Source: JAJFVC01 sp039698075 (GTDB lineage: Bacteria > Planctomycetota > Planctomycetia > Pirellulales > Thermoguttaceae). From it: 40,241 nt of DNA. Where the stretch lies: positions 1 through 40,241 of the forward strand of contig JBDKTJ010000031.1 of assembly GCA_039698075.1 (NCBI GenBank). The letters run 5' to 3'. The notes beneath the pieces were generated by a model. That model was not told the origin of the DNA, searched no databases, and worked only from the letters and a program-made list of their open reading frames with translations. A program made the translations under genes and the position numbers. Positions 1 to 9,887 of the stretch are shown here, one piece after another (position 1 is the first letter of the stretch; the number at the start of each line of letters is the position of its first letter).

Positions 1-2
1 AT

Positions 3-128
3 GCGGGCCGAGTCACGTTGCGGGGCGTCGTGAACACGTACTTTCAAAAGCAGATGGCCCAAGAGGCCGTTCGGCATGTCGATGGCGTCCATGAGATTGC
101 CAACGAATTGGAAGTGTGTTGGCGATAG
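3..128 (+). CDS. BON-domain protein, C-terminal fragment cut by the window edge
   Basis: The third plus-strand frame is open from the window edge to a TAG at 126-128 and encodes 41 residues. They match the end of a BON domain: a G-R-V-T-L-R-G-V-V strand, then a helix with M-A-Q-E-A-V-R, then V-D-G-V and a final I-A-N-E-L-E-V strand. BON domains (OsmY, secretins, some planctomycete surface proteins) are thought to bind phospholipid or act as envelope adaptors. The protein ends only three residues after the domain, so BON is its C-terminal module. Its N-terminus, and any signal peptide or second BON repeat, lie outside the window. It converges on the pseudopilin gene across about 165 bases in which I see no gene. 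The domain call is by pattern and fairly secure despite the short length. Confidence 0.75.
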   Translation, partial: AGRVTLRGVVNTYFQKQMAQEAVRHVDGVHEIANELEVCWR

Positions 129-293
129 CGCCGGTTCCGGGGCGAAATCGCGTCTTGTTGAGGACCGTTTGTGCGGCCTGCCGCCGAGGATAGGTCCGCA
201 AGCTGTCCTTCTATACGACGCAAGAGTCGCGATGGTTCTTCAGCCGGGCGTCGAGTCACGCCCCCGTCGCGATTTTCAAACGAGCCACCGACG

Positions 294-1301
294 CTACGGA
301 ATAGCGTCTTCCATCGTGCCGTTGCTGAAGTTCGTGATGTCATCGAACGTGCGGTCGCTGTAATTTTCGCCGGTCGGGAAGGCAAGACCGGGATACGTTG
401 TGGTGCTGGAGGTCAGCGAGCCGTAGGTTACGTCCATGCCGGACGACAGAATCTGAAAGGATCGCGGATTGATCCAGGAATTTGATCCGGATGTACCGTT
501 GAAACCGATGCGAGTATTCCCGGCCGGATATACAACCGTGCTGTCGGTGTCTGTCACAGATTTGAGATTGCCGCCAGTTGTGCCGTCGATACGATATACA
601 CCGTTTTCAGCCCGGAAGTAAACGACCGCGCCCGGTGCCGTGCCCGTCGTCACATCACCCACGGCTCCTGTCGGCCAATAGCGAATTCCAAAGCCGCGAC
701 CGGTGTCCACGGACACCCGCGAGAGATCGATCTCCGCCAGGATCGGGCTGATGCGAGAAGTCGACCTATTGAATGGGTTGGTCGGATCCGCGCTGAAACC
801 GGAAAACTCGGAGACCACCGTGCCTGTGGTGACTTGGGCAAAGGTCGGCATTCCGCCGAGCCAAAACGCAATGGAAAAAAACGGGCCTTGATTGCCGAAT
901 TTGGTTGGATCAACATTCCAACCAGTTGTTGCGTTGCTCACGTCGGCCACGAAATCGTTCCATGTCGCTCCCCTGGTATAACGAGGAAAGACTCTCATGA
1001 GATGTCGCACAATCGCTTGCCTCGCAGCGGTTTGATCTGCAGCAGACCCGCCGAGACCCGAAAAATCCGGCGGATACTCGCCGAACTTTTCTTTGTAGGC
1101 CTTCATGGCCATGTCGAGGCTGTTCAATTCGATCGAGATGGCGGCGATGCGGGCGCGATTTCGGGCGGCGATCGCGGCGGCCGCGGTCAGACCGGCTAGA
1201 ATGCCGATGATCGTAATAACGACCAACATTTCGACCAGCGTAAACCCGCGATCCGTCCGCGACACGAGACGGGCGCCGTCAATGGACTGTGGCCTCTTCA
1301 T
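294..1301 (-). CDS. Type II secretion/type IV-like pseudopilin (GspG-like)
   Basis: This 335-residue protein opens with a short basic leader followed by D-R-G-F-T-L-V-E-M, the prepilin peptidase site. Cleavage would fall after G19, F20 would be methylated, and E24 is the conserved Glu+5. A hydrophobic helix (V-V-I-T-I-I-G-I-L-A-G) follows. The mature part has a helical stretch ending in K-F-G-E-Y-P-P-D, typical of GspG-like major pseudopilins, then a long Gly/Thr/Ser-rich C-terminal region. The ATG at 1301 is chosen because it sits just before the leader and has an AGGGAA-like ribosome site; an upstream in-frame extension to 1409 would bury the leader. It is longer than classic GspG (about 145 residues), as is common in planctomycetes. 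No other secretion genes are adjacent, so it may be an orphan pseudopilin. Confidence 0.85.
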   Translation of the reverse strand: MKRPQSIDGARLVSRTDRGFTLVEMLVVITIIGILAGLTAAAAIAARNRARIAAISIELNSLDMAMKAYKEKFGEYPPDFSGLGGSAADQTAARQAIVRHLMRVFPRYTRGATWNDFVADVSNATTGWNVDPTKFGNQGPFFSIAFWLGGMPTFAQVTTGTVVSEFSGFSADPTNPFNRSTSRISPILAEIDLSRVSVDTGRGFGIRYWPTGAVGDVTTGTAPGAVVYFRAENGVYRIDGTTGGNLKSVTDTDSTVVYPAGNTRIGFNGTSGSNSWINPRSFQILSSGMDVTYGSLTSSTTTYPGLAFPTGENYSDRTFDDITNFSNGTMEDAIP

Positions 1302-1467
1302 AACGTTCCCTGCGGTTGAATAGCCCTGTTCGCCACGGTAACGTGCGTTTGTTGTCGTCAAGACAGACCACCGGACAGGTGGACGCATACCGTTGGCCTC
1401 TTGGCCCAACTATTAGCATACCAAACCCGTTCCGATGCGGCAAGCTCTTGAGTGCCCCCCGTTGGAC

Positions 1468-3453
<1,986 letters not shown>

Positions 3454-3556
3454 TATAGACTCACGGAGGTTGCGGCCGACATGAAGTGAACCATGGAAGA
3501 GAGAGCCCCCTTTATCCCCGGCGTCTACTTCCATCTTATCATCTGGCACGGTCTCG

Positions 3557-4231
3557 TCAACTCTTGGGCCATTGGTCGAAATACTTTTGGTGACTCGGCT
3601 GGTCGAACCACCCCGCAAATTGTTCAATGAAACGGAGCATCGTGGTCTTGGATTCTTCCGCGTTGCTGACCGGAATCTGAGCCATCGTCTTGAACATCAC
3701 CGGCCACTTCGGCAAGCCTCGCATGGTCCATCGCGCCTCGCCGAGGTCGACGCGAGTTTGCAGAACTCGCTGCCCCAATTGATACCAGCAGGCGATCAAA
3801 ACCGTGTCCGATTCTTTTTCCCAAGTCATCAGCCTGACAACGAGGGTGAGATCGTCCGCGACACGGATTTTTTCGTCGCTTTGTCCCCGCAGTTTCCAGC
3901 CGGAGGACCGGTAACAATTCACCGGAAGGTGCCGCATGCCCTGCGTCGGGTCGCTGAACATCGCCGTGTGCAGGCTGATCACGTTGCCCGCGTCGTCTCG
4001 AAACAGCCGATCTTCGATGTCGCTGGCGCCGGTCGCGGCGGCAATCTTGGGGTTCAAGGTTGTCGTTTCGCCGTGCCAGGGACCCAGTTGCATCGGCAAA
4101 TCGTGGACGGTCCACGGCGGCAACACGGCGTCGGGCGGCGCGACGCTGATCTGGACCAAACGGGCAACGCCGTAGACGGCCCCGATGGCGGCAATCCCAA
4201 CACAAACGCGTAAGGTGACACGGTTGATCAT
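3557..4231 (-). CDS. epsI: EpsI-family exosortase-associated protein
   Basis: A 224-residue protein with an N-terminal membrane/signal helix (V-G-I-A-A-I-G-A-V-Y-G-V-A) and a periplasmic domain with EpsI features: P-M-Q-L-G-P-W-H-G near the N-terminus and a central N-C-Y-R-S-S-G-W. EpsI proteins accompany exosortases and exopolysaccharide loci; their exact biochemical role is not established. The start at 4231 lies 13 bases beyond the stop of the upstream Wzc-like gene, so the two are almost certainly co-transcribed. A longer frame reaches 4336 but would overlap that gene and disrupt the leader. It is separate from its exosortase rather than fused to it, and the exosortase gene lies two genes upstream in the same unit. 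Confidence 0.88.
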   Translation of the reverse strand: MINRVTLRVCVGIAAIGAVYGVARLVQISVAPPDAVLPPWTVHDLPMQLGPWHGETTTLNPKIAAATGASDIEDRLFRDDAGNVISLHTAMFSDPTQGMRHLPVNCYRSSGWKLRGQSDEKIRVADDLTLVVRLMTWEKESDTVLIACWYQLGQRVLQTRVDLGEARWTMRGLPKWPVMFKTMAQIPVSNAEESKTTMLRFIEQFAGWFDQPSHQKYFDQWPKS

Positions 4232-4244
4232 CTGTTTGACGCCG

Positions 4245-6506
4245 TTAAGCGGAAATGCTGGATTCGTAGCCCATGTGTTCGCCGTACATGTGGTCGTTCG
4301 GACCGGTGACCACGGCTTCGATCGAATGAACGCCAAACGCCGACAGGATTTCGCAGGCAGCCTGAATCTTCGGCGCTTCGCTGACGTCGCGGAACACCGA
4401 CATCACCACCGAATCGACGTGTTGGCTGACAAATCGTGAGTCCGCCACCGGAAGAATCGGGCTGGTGTCGACGATCACAAAATCGTATTCCTCGCGGAGT
4501 TTTCGAAACATCATGGCCGCCGATCCGTTGGACAGCGACGCCAACGCGGTGCGGTCCCAACGGCCGGCCGTGACGACCGCCATGTTGTTCGTGGCGATCT
4601 GATGCACCATGGTGCTCTCCACGTTGTGTTCCCGCAACGCTTCGCACACGCCGGGCTCCAGCGGCAACCCGAACACTTCGTCAAACGCCGGCCGGCGAAG
4701 GTCGAAATCGACCAACACGGTTCGTCGGCCCGCACGGGCAAGGCTGAGCGCCAACTGGGTGGCCAACGTGGTTTTGCCTTCGCCGCCGGTGGCGCTGGAC
4801 ACCATGATGACGCGGTTCTTCTCCATGTCGGCTTTCCGAAGCACCCGGGCGGCAATGCCGTCGACGGACTCCGTCAACCGAATGTGCCAAGTCTGGCAGC
4901 GTTTCGACGGCGAACCGATTCGCCGAATGACCCTCGTCGGGATCAACGGGACGGAACCGATCACCGGCAACCGCAGCCCCTTCGACACGTCGGCACAAGA
5001 GTTGATTCGCTTGGCGCGGACGTCCCACAAAACGACCAACACGATCGGACATGCCACGGCCGCGAGCATGGCGGCGACCGTCAAGACGAGACGCAGCATG
5101 TCGTTCGAAGCCACGTCCGGCTTTTCCGCCCGTTGAATCATCGTGATGCGCGGCGCGGAACGGCTTTCCACCCGCAGCTTTTCGCGTTCCTCGGCGATTT
5201 CCCCTAACACGCCTTCCAAATTTTTAATGTCGGCCCGCATCATCTCGATGTCGACCGTCGAGTTGCCGAACCTTTCGGCTTCCTTCCGCTTCGCGGCGAC
5301 TTCCGCTTGAATGGCGTGCTCTTGCTCGGTCATGACGGCCACGGCCGCCTGCAGGCGTTCGACCTCCATTTGAATGGTCATCCGCTTTTTGCGGCGAACC
5401 ATTTCGCTCAACTCATTGCGGCGGGCGTCGAACTGGTCTTGCATCGTCTTCAAGTCTTGTTGATAACGATCCGCGTAATTGGACTTCAGACCGGCCACGA
5501 CGGCGCCCTCGGCGCGAATCTGGTCGATCTTCCGCATGCCCAATTCGAAGAACAATTGCCGAGCGATGGGGTCGCTTTGCACCAGGATTTCCACGTCCGC
5601 GTCCGAAACGTCGAGCGTGTTGACGCTCTTGAGCATCGCCTGCTGGGCGGCCAGGTCGCCGGTGAGACGTTGCCTCTCGAAACGCACCCGCGTCGCTTCC
5701 TGTTGGTAGATGGTCAACTCCTCCAACGCCAACTTCTGTTTCAGCGTGAGAGTTTCCGTATCGGAGGTGCCCAGTTGCTCGGCCACCTTCTTCAAGTCCT
5801 GGCGTTTTTCGCGGACTCTGGTTTCTTTCTCGGTGTACGCACGATCCAGGTCGTCTAACCGCTGACGTTTTTGAAGTCCCTCCGCATTGACCACTTCGGT
5901 CAAAAAGACGTCGACCACCGAACGAACCAACAGCGTGGCCTCCTCGGCGTCGGGTCGGGTCAGGCTCACTTGCATGAGCTCGGCCCTGCCCGGGAAGCTG
6001 ACCGAAAGATGCGACGCCAGCCATTGGACGGGATCGCCGTACTCGGTTTCTTCCATGATGATCGGAAGCTGATGGGCCTCGGGCTTGCGGATTGCCGCCA
6101 ACAGCACGAACCGGTTCAGCAACAACTGTTGTTGAGTGTTTTTGTAAATCTCGAACCGATCCCGGTCGGTCGCGACGGCGTCCGGATGAAACGCGATGTT
6201 CTTCTCCTGCAAGTCTACCCGAAGGTAGGAACTTGCCGTGTATCGCGGACCAACGCCAAAATAAACCGCCGGACCGGCGATCGCCGCGCACAGCATGCCG
6301 ATTCCCACGGCCATCAACCAGTGACGACGAAACGCATGCACATACAACATCGGATCGACGAACGCGACGGTCGGGCCGGCCGGCTGCGTCAACGTCGAAG
6401 TGACGCTCCACTCGCCGTTTTGCCGATTCGACTCACCGGTCGGAAGCAACGCCATCGACGGCGAATCGGGTTGTTCATTTTTCCGAGGAATGTCATCGTT
6501 TGCCAT
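4245..6506 (-). CDS. Exopolysaccharide chain-length determinant / tyrosine autokinase (Wzc-like BY-kinase)
   Basis: A 753-residue one-chain Wzz-BY-kinase. Residues 60-80 form the first membrane helix. A periplasmic Wzz domain follows with a long charged, heptad-rich coiled-coil region (about 210-450), and a second helix lies near 470-495. The cytoplasmic kinase has Walker A S-A-T-G-G-E-G-K-T-T (571-580), Walker A' V-L-V-D-F-D-L-R-R-P (D600, D602) and Walker B F-V-I-V-D (D680). The C-terminal tail has only two tyrosines (Y741, Y747), fewer than the tyrosine clusters of enterobacterial Wzc, so autophosphorylation control may be simpler. Such proteins regulate polymerisation and export of surface polysaccharide. 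It follows the exosortase after 66 bases and precedes epsI by 13, supporting an operon. All kinase motifs are intact. Confidence 0.92.
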   Translation of the reverse strand: MANDDIPRKNEQPDSPSMALLPTGESNRQNGEWSVTSTLTQPAGPTVAFVDPMLYVHAFRRHWLMAVGIGMLCAAIAGPAVYFGVGPRYTASSYLRVDLQEKNIAFHPDAVATDRDRFEIYKNTQQQLLLNRFVLLAAIRKPEAHQLPIIMEETEYGDPVQWLASHLSVSFPGRAELMQVSLTRPDAEEATLLVRSVVDVFLTEVVNAEGLQKRQRLDDLDRAYTEKETRVREKRQDLKKVAEQLGTSDTETLTLKQKLALEELTIYQQEATRVRFERQRLTGDLAAQQAMLKSVNTLDVSDADVEILVQSDPIARQLFFELGMRKIDQIRAEGAVVAGLKSNYADRYQQDLKTMQDQFDARRNELSEMVRRKKRMTIQMEVERLQAAVAVMTEQEHAIQAEVAAKRKEAERFGNSTVDIEMMRADIKNLEGVLGEIAEEREKLRVESRSAPRITMIQRAEKPDVASNDMLRLVLTVAAMLAAVACPIVLVVLWDVRAKRINSCADVSKGLRLPVIGSVPLIPTRVIRRIGSPSKRCQTWHIRLTESVDGIAARVLRKADMEKNRVIMVSSATGGEGKTTLATQLALSLARAGRRTVLVDFDLRRPAFDEVFGLPLEPGVCEALREHNVESTMVHQIATNNMAVVTAGRWDRTALASLSNGSAAMMFRKLREEYDFVIVDTSPILPVADSRFVSQHVDSVVMSVFRDVSEAPKIQAACEILSAFGVHSIEAVVTGPNDHMYGEHMGYESSISA

Positions 6507-6572
6507 GAGAGCCTCAGTCCTCTTGCCTGTTCCAATAACCGATCACATCGATTCTTCTCACCGACGCCGCGG

Positions 6573-7571
6573 TCAGCGGCGTTTCCTCCGTTGGGCGACG
6601 GGCAATACCAAGCCCGCGTTCCGGCTCTGCCCTGTCGCCAACTCGCCGACCATCAAAGGACGCTGCATCGGAGCGATCAATAATTTGGACAACAGCGACA
6701 GCTCCGCCAGCAGCAGCAACAACCCGATCGGCATCATCAAGTAGCCCGCCCACGCATGAACCACCTCGCCCGCCGTTTCCATGTTCAACGACGGGAACCA
6801 CTGCCCGGCAAACTGGTAAAAAATGGCCGTCAGAACAATTCGGACGACGTTGGCGATGATCGCGATGGGGGCGGCGCTGGCCACGATCAGCAGTTTTTCC
6901 CAAAGCGGCCTACGCACCAAAAACGCGGCGGCCACGCAAATCGCAAGGAACAACGACAACATCCGAAGACCGCTGCACGCCTCTTCCACACGCAACGGTC
7001 GGTTCTGCAACTGAATGACAACTCCTTGGGCGACGGACGGGATTCCCAGCGTTTGGATGACGAAAACGCTCAACTGCGTCGCGGCCTTCTGCAATTGTTC
7101 GCGAGCGAAGTCCTGCACGGCTCCAGGCAACGGAAGCATGAAGAACAAAAACACAATCGCCGGCCAGGACCACCGCAACCCCTGCCAACCGCCGACCAAC
7201 ACGGCCATGCCCGCCAAAAACACCGGAATCGAAAACTCGGGCAAGGAGCCGAAGTTAAAAAACACGGCGGCCCAAAGCATCGACGCGGCCAATGCGAAGA
7301 ACCCCAATCCCCAGAGATTCCCTTGTTGCGTATTCTTCGGAAACATTTCTCGGCGAAGCCACAGCAACACCACCGCAAAGATCGGAACGACGAAGCCGTG
7401 TTGGTAGTCTTCGTTGTGCATCCACGCCAAAACGATCGTGTGGATCGGTCTCCAATAAAACAGCACGAAGACTCCGCAGAACACCAGCCACGCAATTTGC
7501 GCCGACGGCGACGGGAGCATCTGCCGCAGTTCGTCTCTTACTCGGTTGTTCGGTACGTTTTCCGATGCCAT
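6573..7571 (-). CDS. Exosortase (exosortase/archaeosortase family membrane transpeptidase)
   Basis: A 332-residue polytopic membrane protein with about eight hydrophobic segments. The family catalytic residues are visible in order: Cys199 in E-E-A-C-S-G-L-R-M-L, Arg244 in A-N-V-V-R-I, and His272 in V-V-H-A-W-A-G-Y. Exosortases process proteins carrying a C-terminal PEP-CTERM-type tail and are linked to exopolysaccharide production, which fits the Wzc-like, EpsI and CapD genes downstream. Its basic C-terminus (Q-R-R-K-R-R) is presumably cytoplasmic. No protein in this window ends in a recognisable PEP-CTERM tail, so its substrates are encoded elsewhere. It is the first gene of the minus-strand unit; its promoter should lie in the 618-base gap beyond 7571, but I could not identify a convincing one. 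Subfamily assignment needs profile searches. Confidence 0.92.
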   Translation of the reverse strand: MASENVPNNRVRDELRQMLPSPSAQIAWLVFCGVFVLFYWRPIHTIVLAWMHNEDYQHGFVVPIFAVVLLWLRREMFPKNTQQGNLWGLGFFALAASMLWAAVFFNFGSLPEFSIPVFLAGMAVLVGGWQGLRWSWPAIVFLFFMLPLPGAVQDFAREQLQKAATQLSVFVIQTLGIPSVAQGVVIQLQNRPLRVEEACSGLRMLSLFLAICVAAAFLVRRPLWEKLLIVASAAPIAIIANVVRIVLTAIFYQFAGQWFPSLNMETAGEVVHAWAGYLMMPIGLLLLLAELSLLSKLLIAPMQRPLMVGELATGQSRNAGLVLPVAQRRKRR

Positions 7572-8189
7572 GACTAGATCAATGACCTTGCAGTTTGTTG
7601 ACGGTCGGTCGGTAATTTAAGCAAAGGACGTGCCAAAAAGTTCTGCGAAGTCTCGGATCGCTGCATCTGCTTGCCACCGTGCGACTTAAGTATGATTGTC
7701 GCCGAACGGCGCGTGACGTCTTGCTCGTTTGTCAACATGCAAGTTGCCAAAACGCATCAATACCCGTTCCCCGATGAGACAAGCGGAACGCTAAAACGAA
7801 CCAAGAACGATGGTGTGACGTTCGTCCCCTAACCTTCTCAGCTTGATCGAAGCGGAACAAAAAGTCAAGTTGCCGCCACCCAGAACCCAACACCACATAG
7901 GGGGGGGCGCGACGGTTTGCCTCAAAATGGCCGCCTGCCGCTTGCCCCAAATCCACGCGCCAATCACTTGCGGCAATCGCAACGGCCACAATCCGACGTA
8001 TTGGCGGCCGCGGACAGCAAAGATGCGTAATTTGTAGCGATTATATCCGATGCAACGCCGCGATCGCGCCTTGTGTGCCCCTCTTACCGATTGTGCCGAT
8101 TCTGAGGGAATAGGCAGTCGTGACAGATTTGTTTGTGATGCCGCGTTTGCATCGAGTTCCGCTTCCGAGAATCGTACAGAGAATACAAT
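7572..8189. other. 618-base intergenic region between divergent exosortase and efflux-lipoprotein genes
   Basis: No coding region is convincing on either strand. It must contain the promoters of the two divergent genes, but neither has a good consensus match. On the minus strand a TGTCAA complement (TTGACA) occurs at 7730-7735 and an ATTATA complement (TATAAT) at 8040-8045, each without a correctly spaced partner. A run of eight G occurs at 7900-7907. I see no terminator, tRNA or repeat. Confidence 0.5.
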
Positions 8190-9839
8190 ATGGACCGGTC
8201 GGCATGGTTGCGACGACACGCCTGGGTGGCGATGCTGATCGCCTCGTTCCTAAGCGGTTGCACCAGCGTCGGGGACTATGTGCACAACGGCTTTAAAGTC
8301 GGGCCGAACGCCGTTGTCCCCAAGGGCGCGACCGCCGAACGATGGCTCGACGAGTCCGACGTGCGGCTACGCGAGGATCCCGTCGACCTCGACCGATGGT
8401 GGACCATCTTCCGAGATCCGACGCTCGATCAGTTGATCGCCAGCGCAACCCACCAAAACTTGACGTTGCGCGAGGCCTGTTATCGTGTGCTGGAATCACG
8501 GGCCCAGTTGGGCATCGCCCAAGGCAACATCTTCCCGCAAAAGCAGGAAATGTTCGGCGCCTATCGTCGCGTGGGCGGCAGCCAAGTGACCAACGACTAC
8601 TGGTCGGGCTTCGGCAACCAATTTTTCGACCAATGGAATCTCGGCTTCAATCTGACGTGGGAAATGGACCTTTGGGGGCGGTTGCGCCGCGCCGTGGCCA
8701 GCGCCGAAGACACGTTGGAGGCCTCGGTGGCCAATTACGACGACGTCCTGGTGACCCTGCTCGGCGACGTGGCCACCAATTACGTGCAAGTGCGAACCCT
8801 ACAGGAACGCATGGACTTGGTCCGCTCGAACGTCGAATTGCAAAGCCGCATCCTCGTGATCGCCGACCGTCGCTATCACGCAGGCCGCAAAAACGCGCTC
8901 GACTCGCATCAGGCCCGAAGCAATCTGGCCCAAACCGAGGCCCAAATTCCCCAACTAAGGATCGAATTGCGCCAAGCGTGCAACCGATTGTGCGTGTTGC
9001 TGGGCATTCCGCCCGCGGACCTGGAACGACAACTCGGCCCCGGTCCGATTCCGAACGCTCCGACCTCGGTCGCCATCGGCATTCCCGCCGATCTGTTGCG
9101 GCGTCGTCCCGACGTTCGCCGGGCTGAACGGCAGGCCGCTTCGCAAGGGCAGCAAATCGGCATCGCTCAGGCCGACCTGTATCCGATGTTCGCCATCAAC
9201 GGTTCGTTGGGCTATCAGGCGTCGAACTTCTCGCAATTGGTCACCAGTCCCGCCTTCAACAGCATGGTCGGGCCGCAGTTCCAATGGAATATTTTGAACT
9301 ACGGCCGCATTCGCAACAACGTCCGCGCCCAAGACGCCCGATTCTGGGCCTTGGTCGCCGTCTATCAAAACACCGTGCTGAAAGCGAATGCCGAGGTGGA
9401 AGACGGTCTGGCCGCCTTTCTCCACGCTCAGGAACGCACCAAACTTCTGAACGAAAGCGTCGACAGTGCCCAAAAGGCCGTCGACATCGTCTTCAAAGAG
9501 TATCGCGTCGGAACGGTCGACTTCAACCGCGTCGCGTTGATCGAGCAGAATCTGGTCCAGCAGCAGGACCTGCAAGCCCAATCGCATGGTGAAATCTCGC
9601 AGGGATTGATCCGCGTGTATCGCGCGTTGGGCGGCGGCTGGCAACTCGGGCCCGACCCCGGCCAGGTCGCGCCGCTGCCGCCGACCAGAAATCCGAACGA
9701 AGTCGTGCCGACTCCGCCGCCCGACGGATTGAACGCGCCCGAGGACCCGGCGGCAACCTATCAGCGACGCAAGTTGCCGATGCCCGAGGACGTCGATCGC
9801 GTCCGCACCGGAAGCAGCGCCATGGTTACCCCGAACTGA
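8190..9839 (+). CDS. RND-type efflux outer-membrane lipoprotein (NodT/TolC-OprM family)
   Basis: A 549-residue protein. A short basic signal ends in the lipobox L-S-G-C, so the mature protein would begin at the lipid-modified Cys. W-W-x-x-F-R-D-P-x-L-D-x-L-I near the N-terminus is the classic OprM/NodT start. Two homologous halves follow, each rich in long helices, with G-I-P-A-D-L-L-R-R-R-P-D-V-R-x-A-E-R at the second-half boundary. These proteins form trimeric outer-membrane channels for RND or ABC exporters. No inner-membrane pump or adaptor gene is adjacent, so it is an orphan here. The C-terminal extension of about 70 residues is Pro-rich and probably disordered. ATG at 8190 is favoured because a later Met would leave too short a signal; the upstream ribosome site is weak. 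Confidence 0.92.
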   Translation: MDRSAWLRRHAWVAMLIASFLSGCTSVGDYVHNGFKVGPNAVVPKGATAERWLDESDVRLREDPVDLDRWWTIFRDPTLDQLIASATHQNLTLREACYRVLESRAQLGIAQGNIFPQKQEMFGAYRRVGGSQVTNDYWSGFGNQFFDQWNLGFNLTWEMDLWGRLRRAVASAEDTLEASVANYDDVLVTLLGDVATNYVQVRTLQERMDLVRSNVELQSRILVIADRRYHAGRKNALDSHQARSNLAQTEAQIPQLRIELRQACNRLCVLLGIPPADLERQLGPGPIPNAPTSVAIGIPADLLRRRPDVRRAERQAASQGQQIGIAQADLYPMFAINGSLGYQASNFSQLVTSPAFNSMVGPQFQWNILNYGRIRNNVRAQDARFWALVAVYQNTVLKANAEVEDGLAAFLHAQERTKLLNESVDSAQKAVDIVFKEYRVGTVDFNRVALIEQNLVQQQDLQAQSHGEISQGLIRVYRALGGGWQLGPDPGQVAPLPPTRNPNEVVPTPPPDGLNAPEDPAATYQRRKLPMPEDVDRVRTGSSAMVTPN

Positions 9840-9887
9840 GCGAGCCTGGGCAACCGTGAGAGCGCGACGTCCGCCTATCCGGCGACT

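Noticed and set aside
1393..1409. Hairpin TTGGCC/GGCCCAA as terminator between the CapD-like gene and the pseudopilin
   Set aside because: Short stem with a 4-base loop, an unpaired base and no T-run; too weak to call.
7791..8219. A 142-codon minus-strand frame in the exosortase/efflux gap
   Set aside because: No domain, unusual composition, crosses the eight-G run, and overlaps the start of a well-supported lipoprotein gene.
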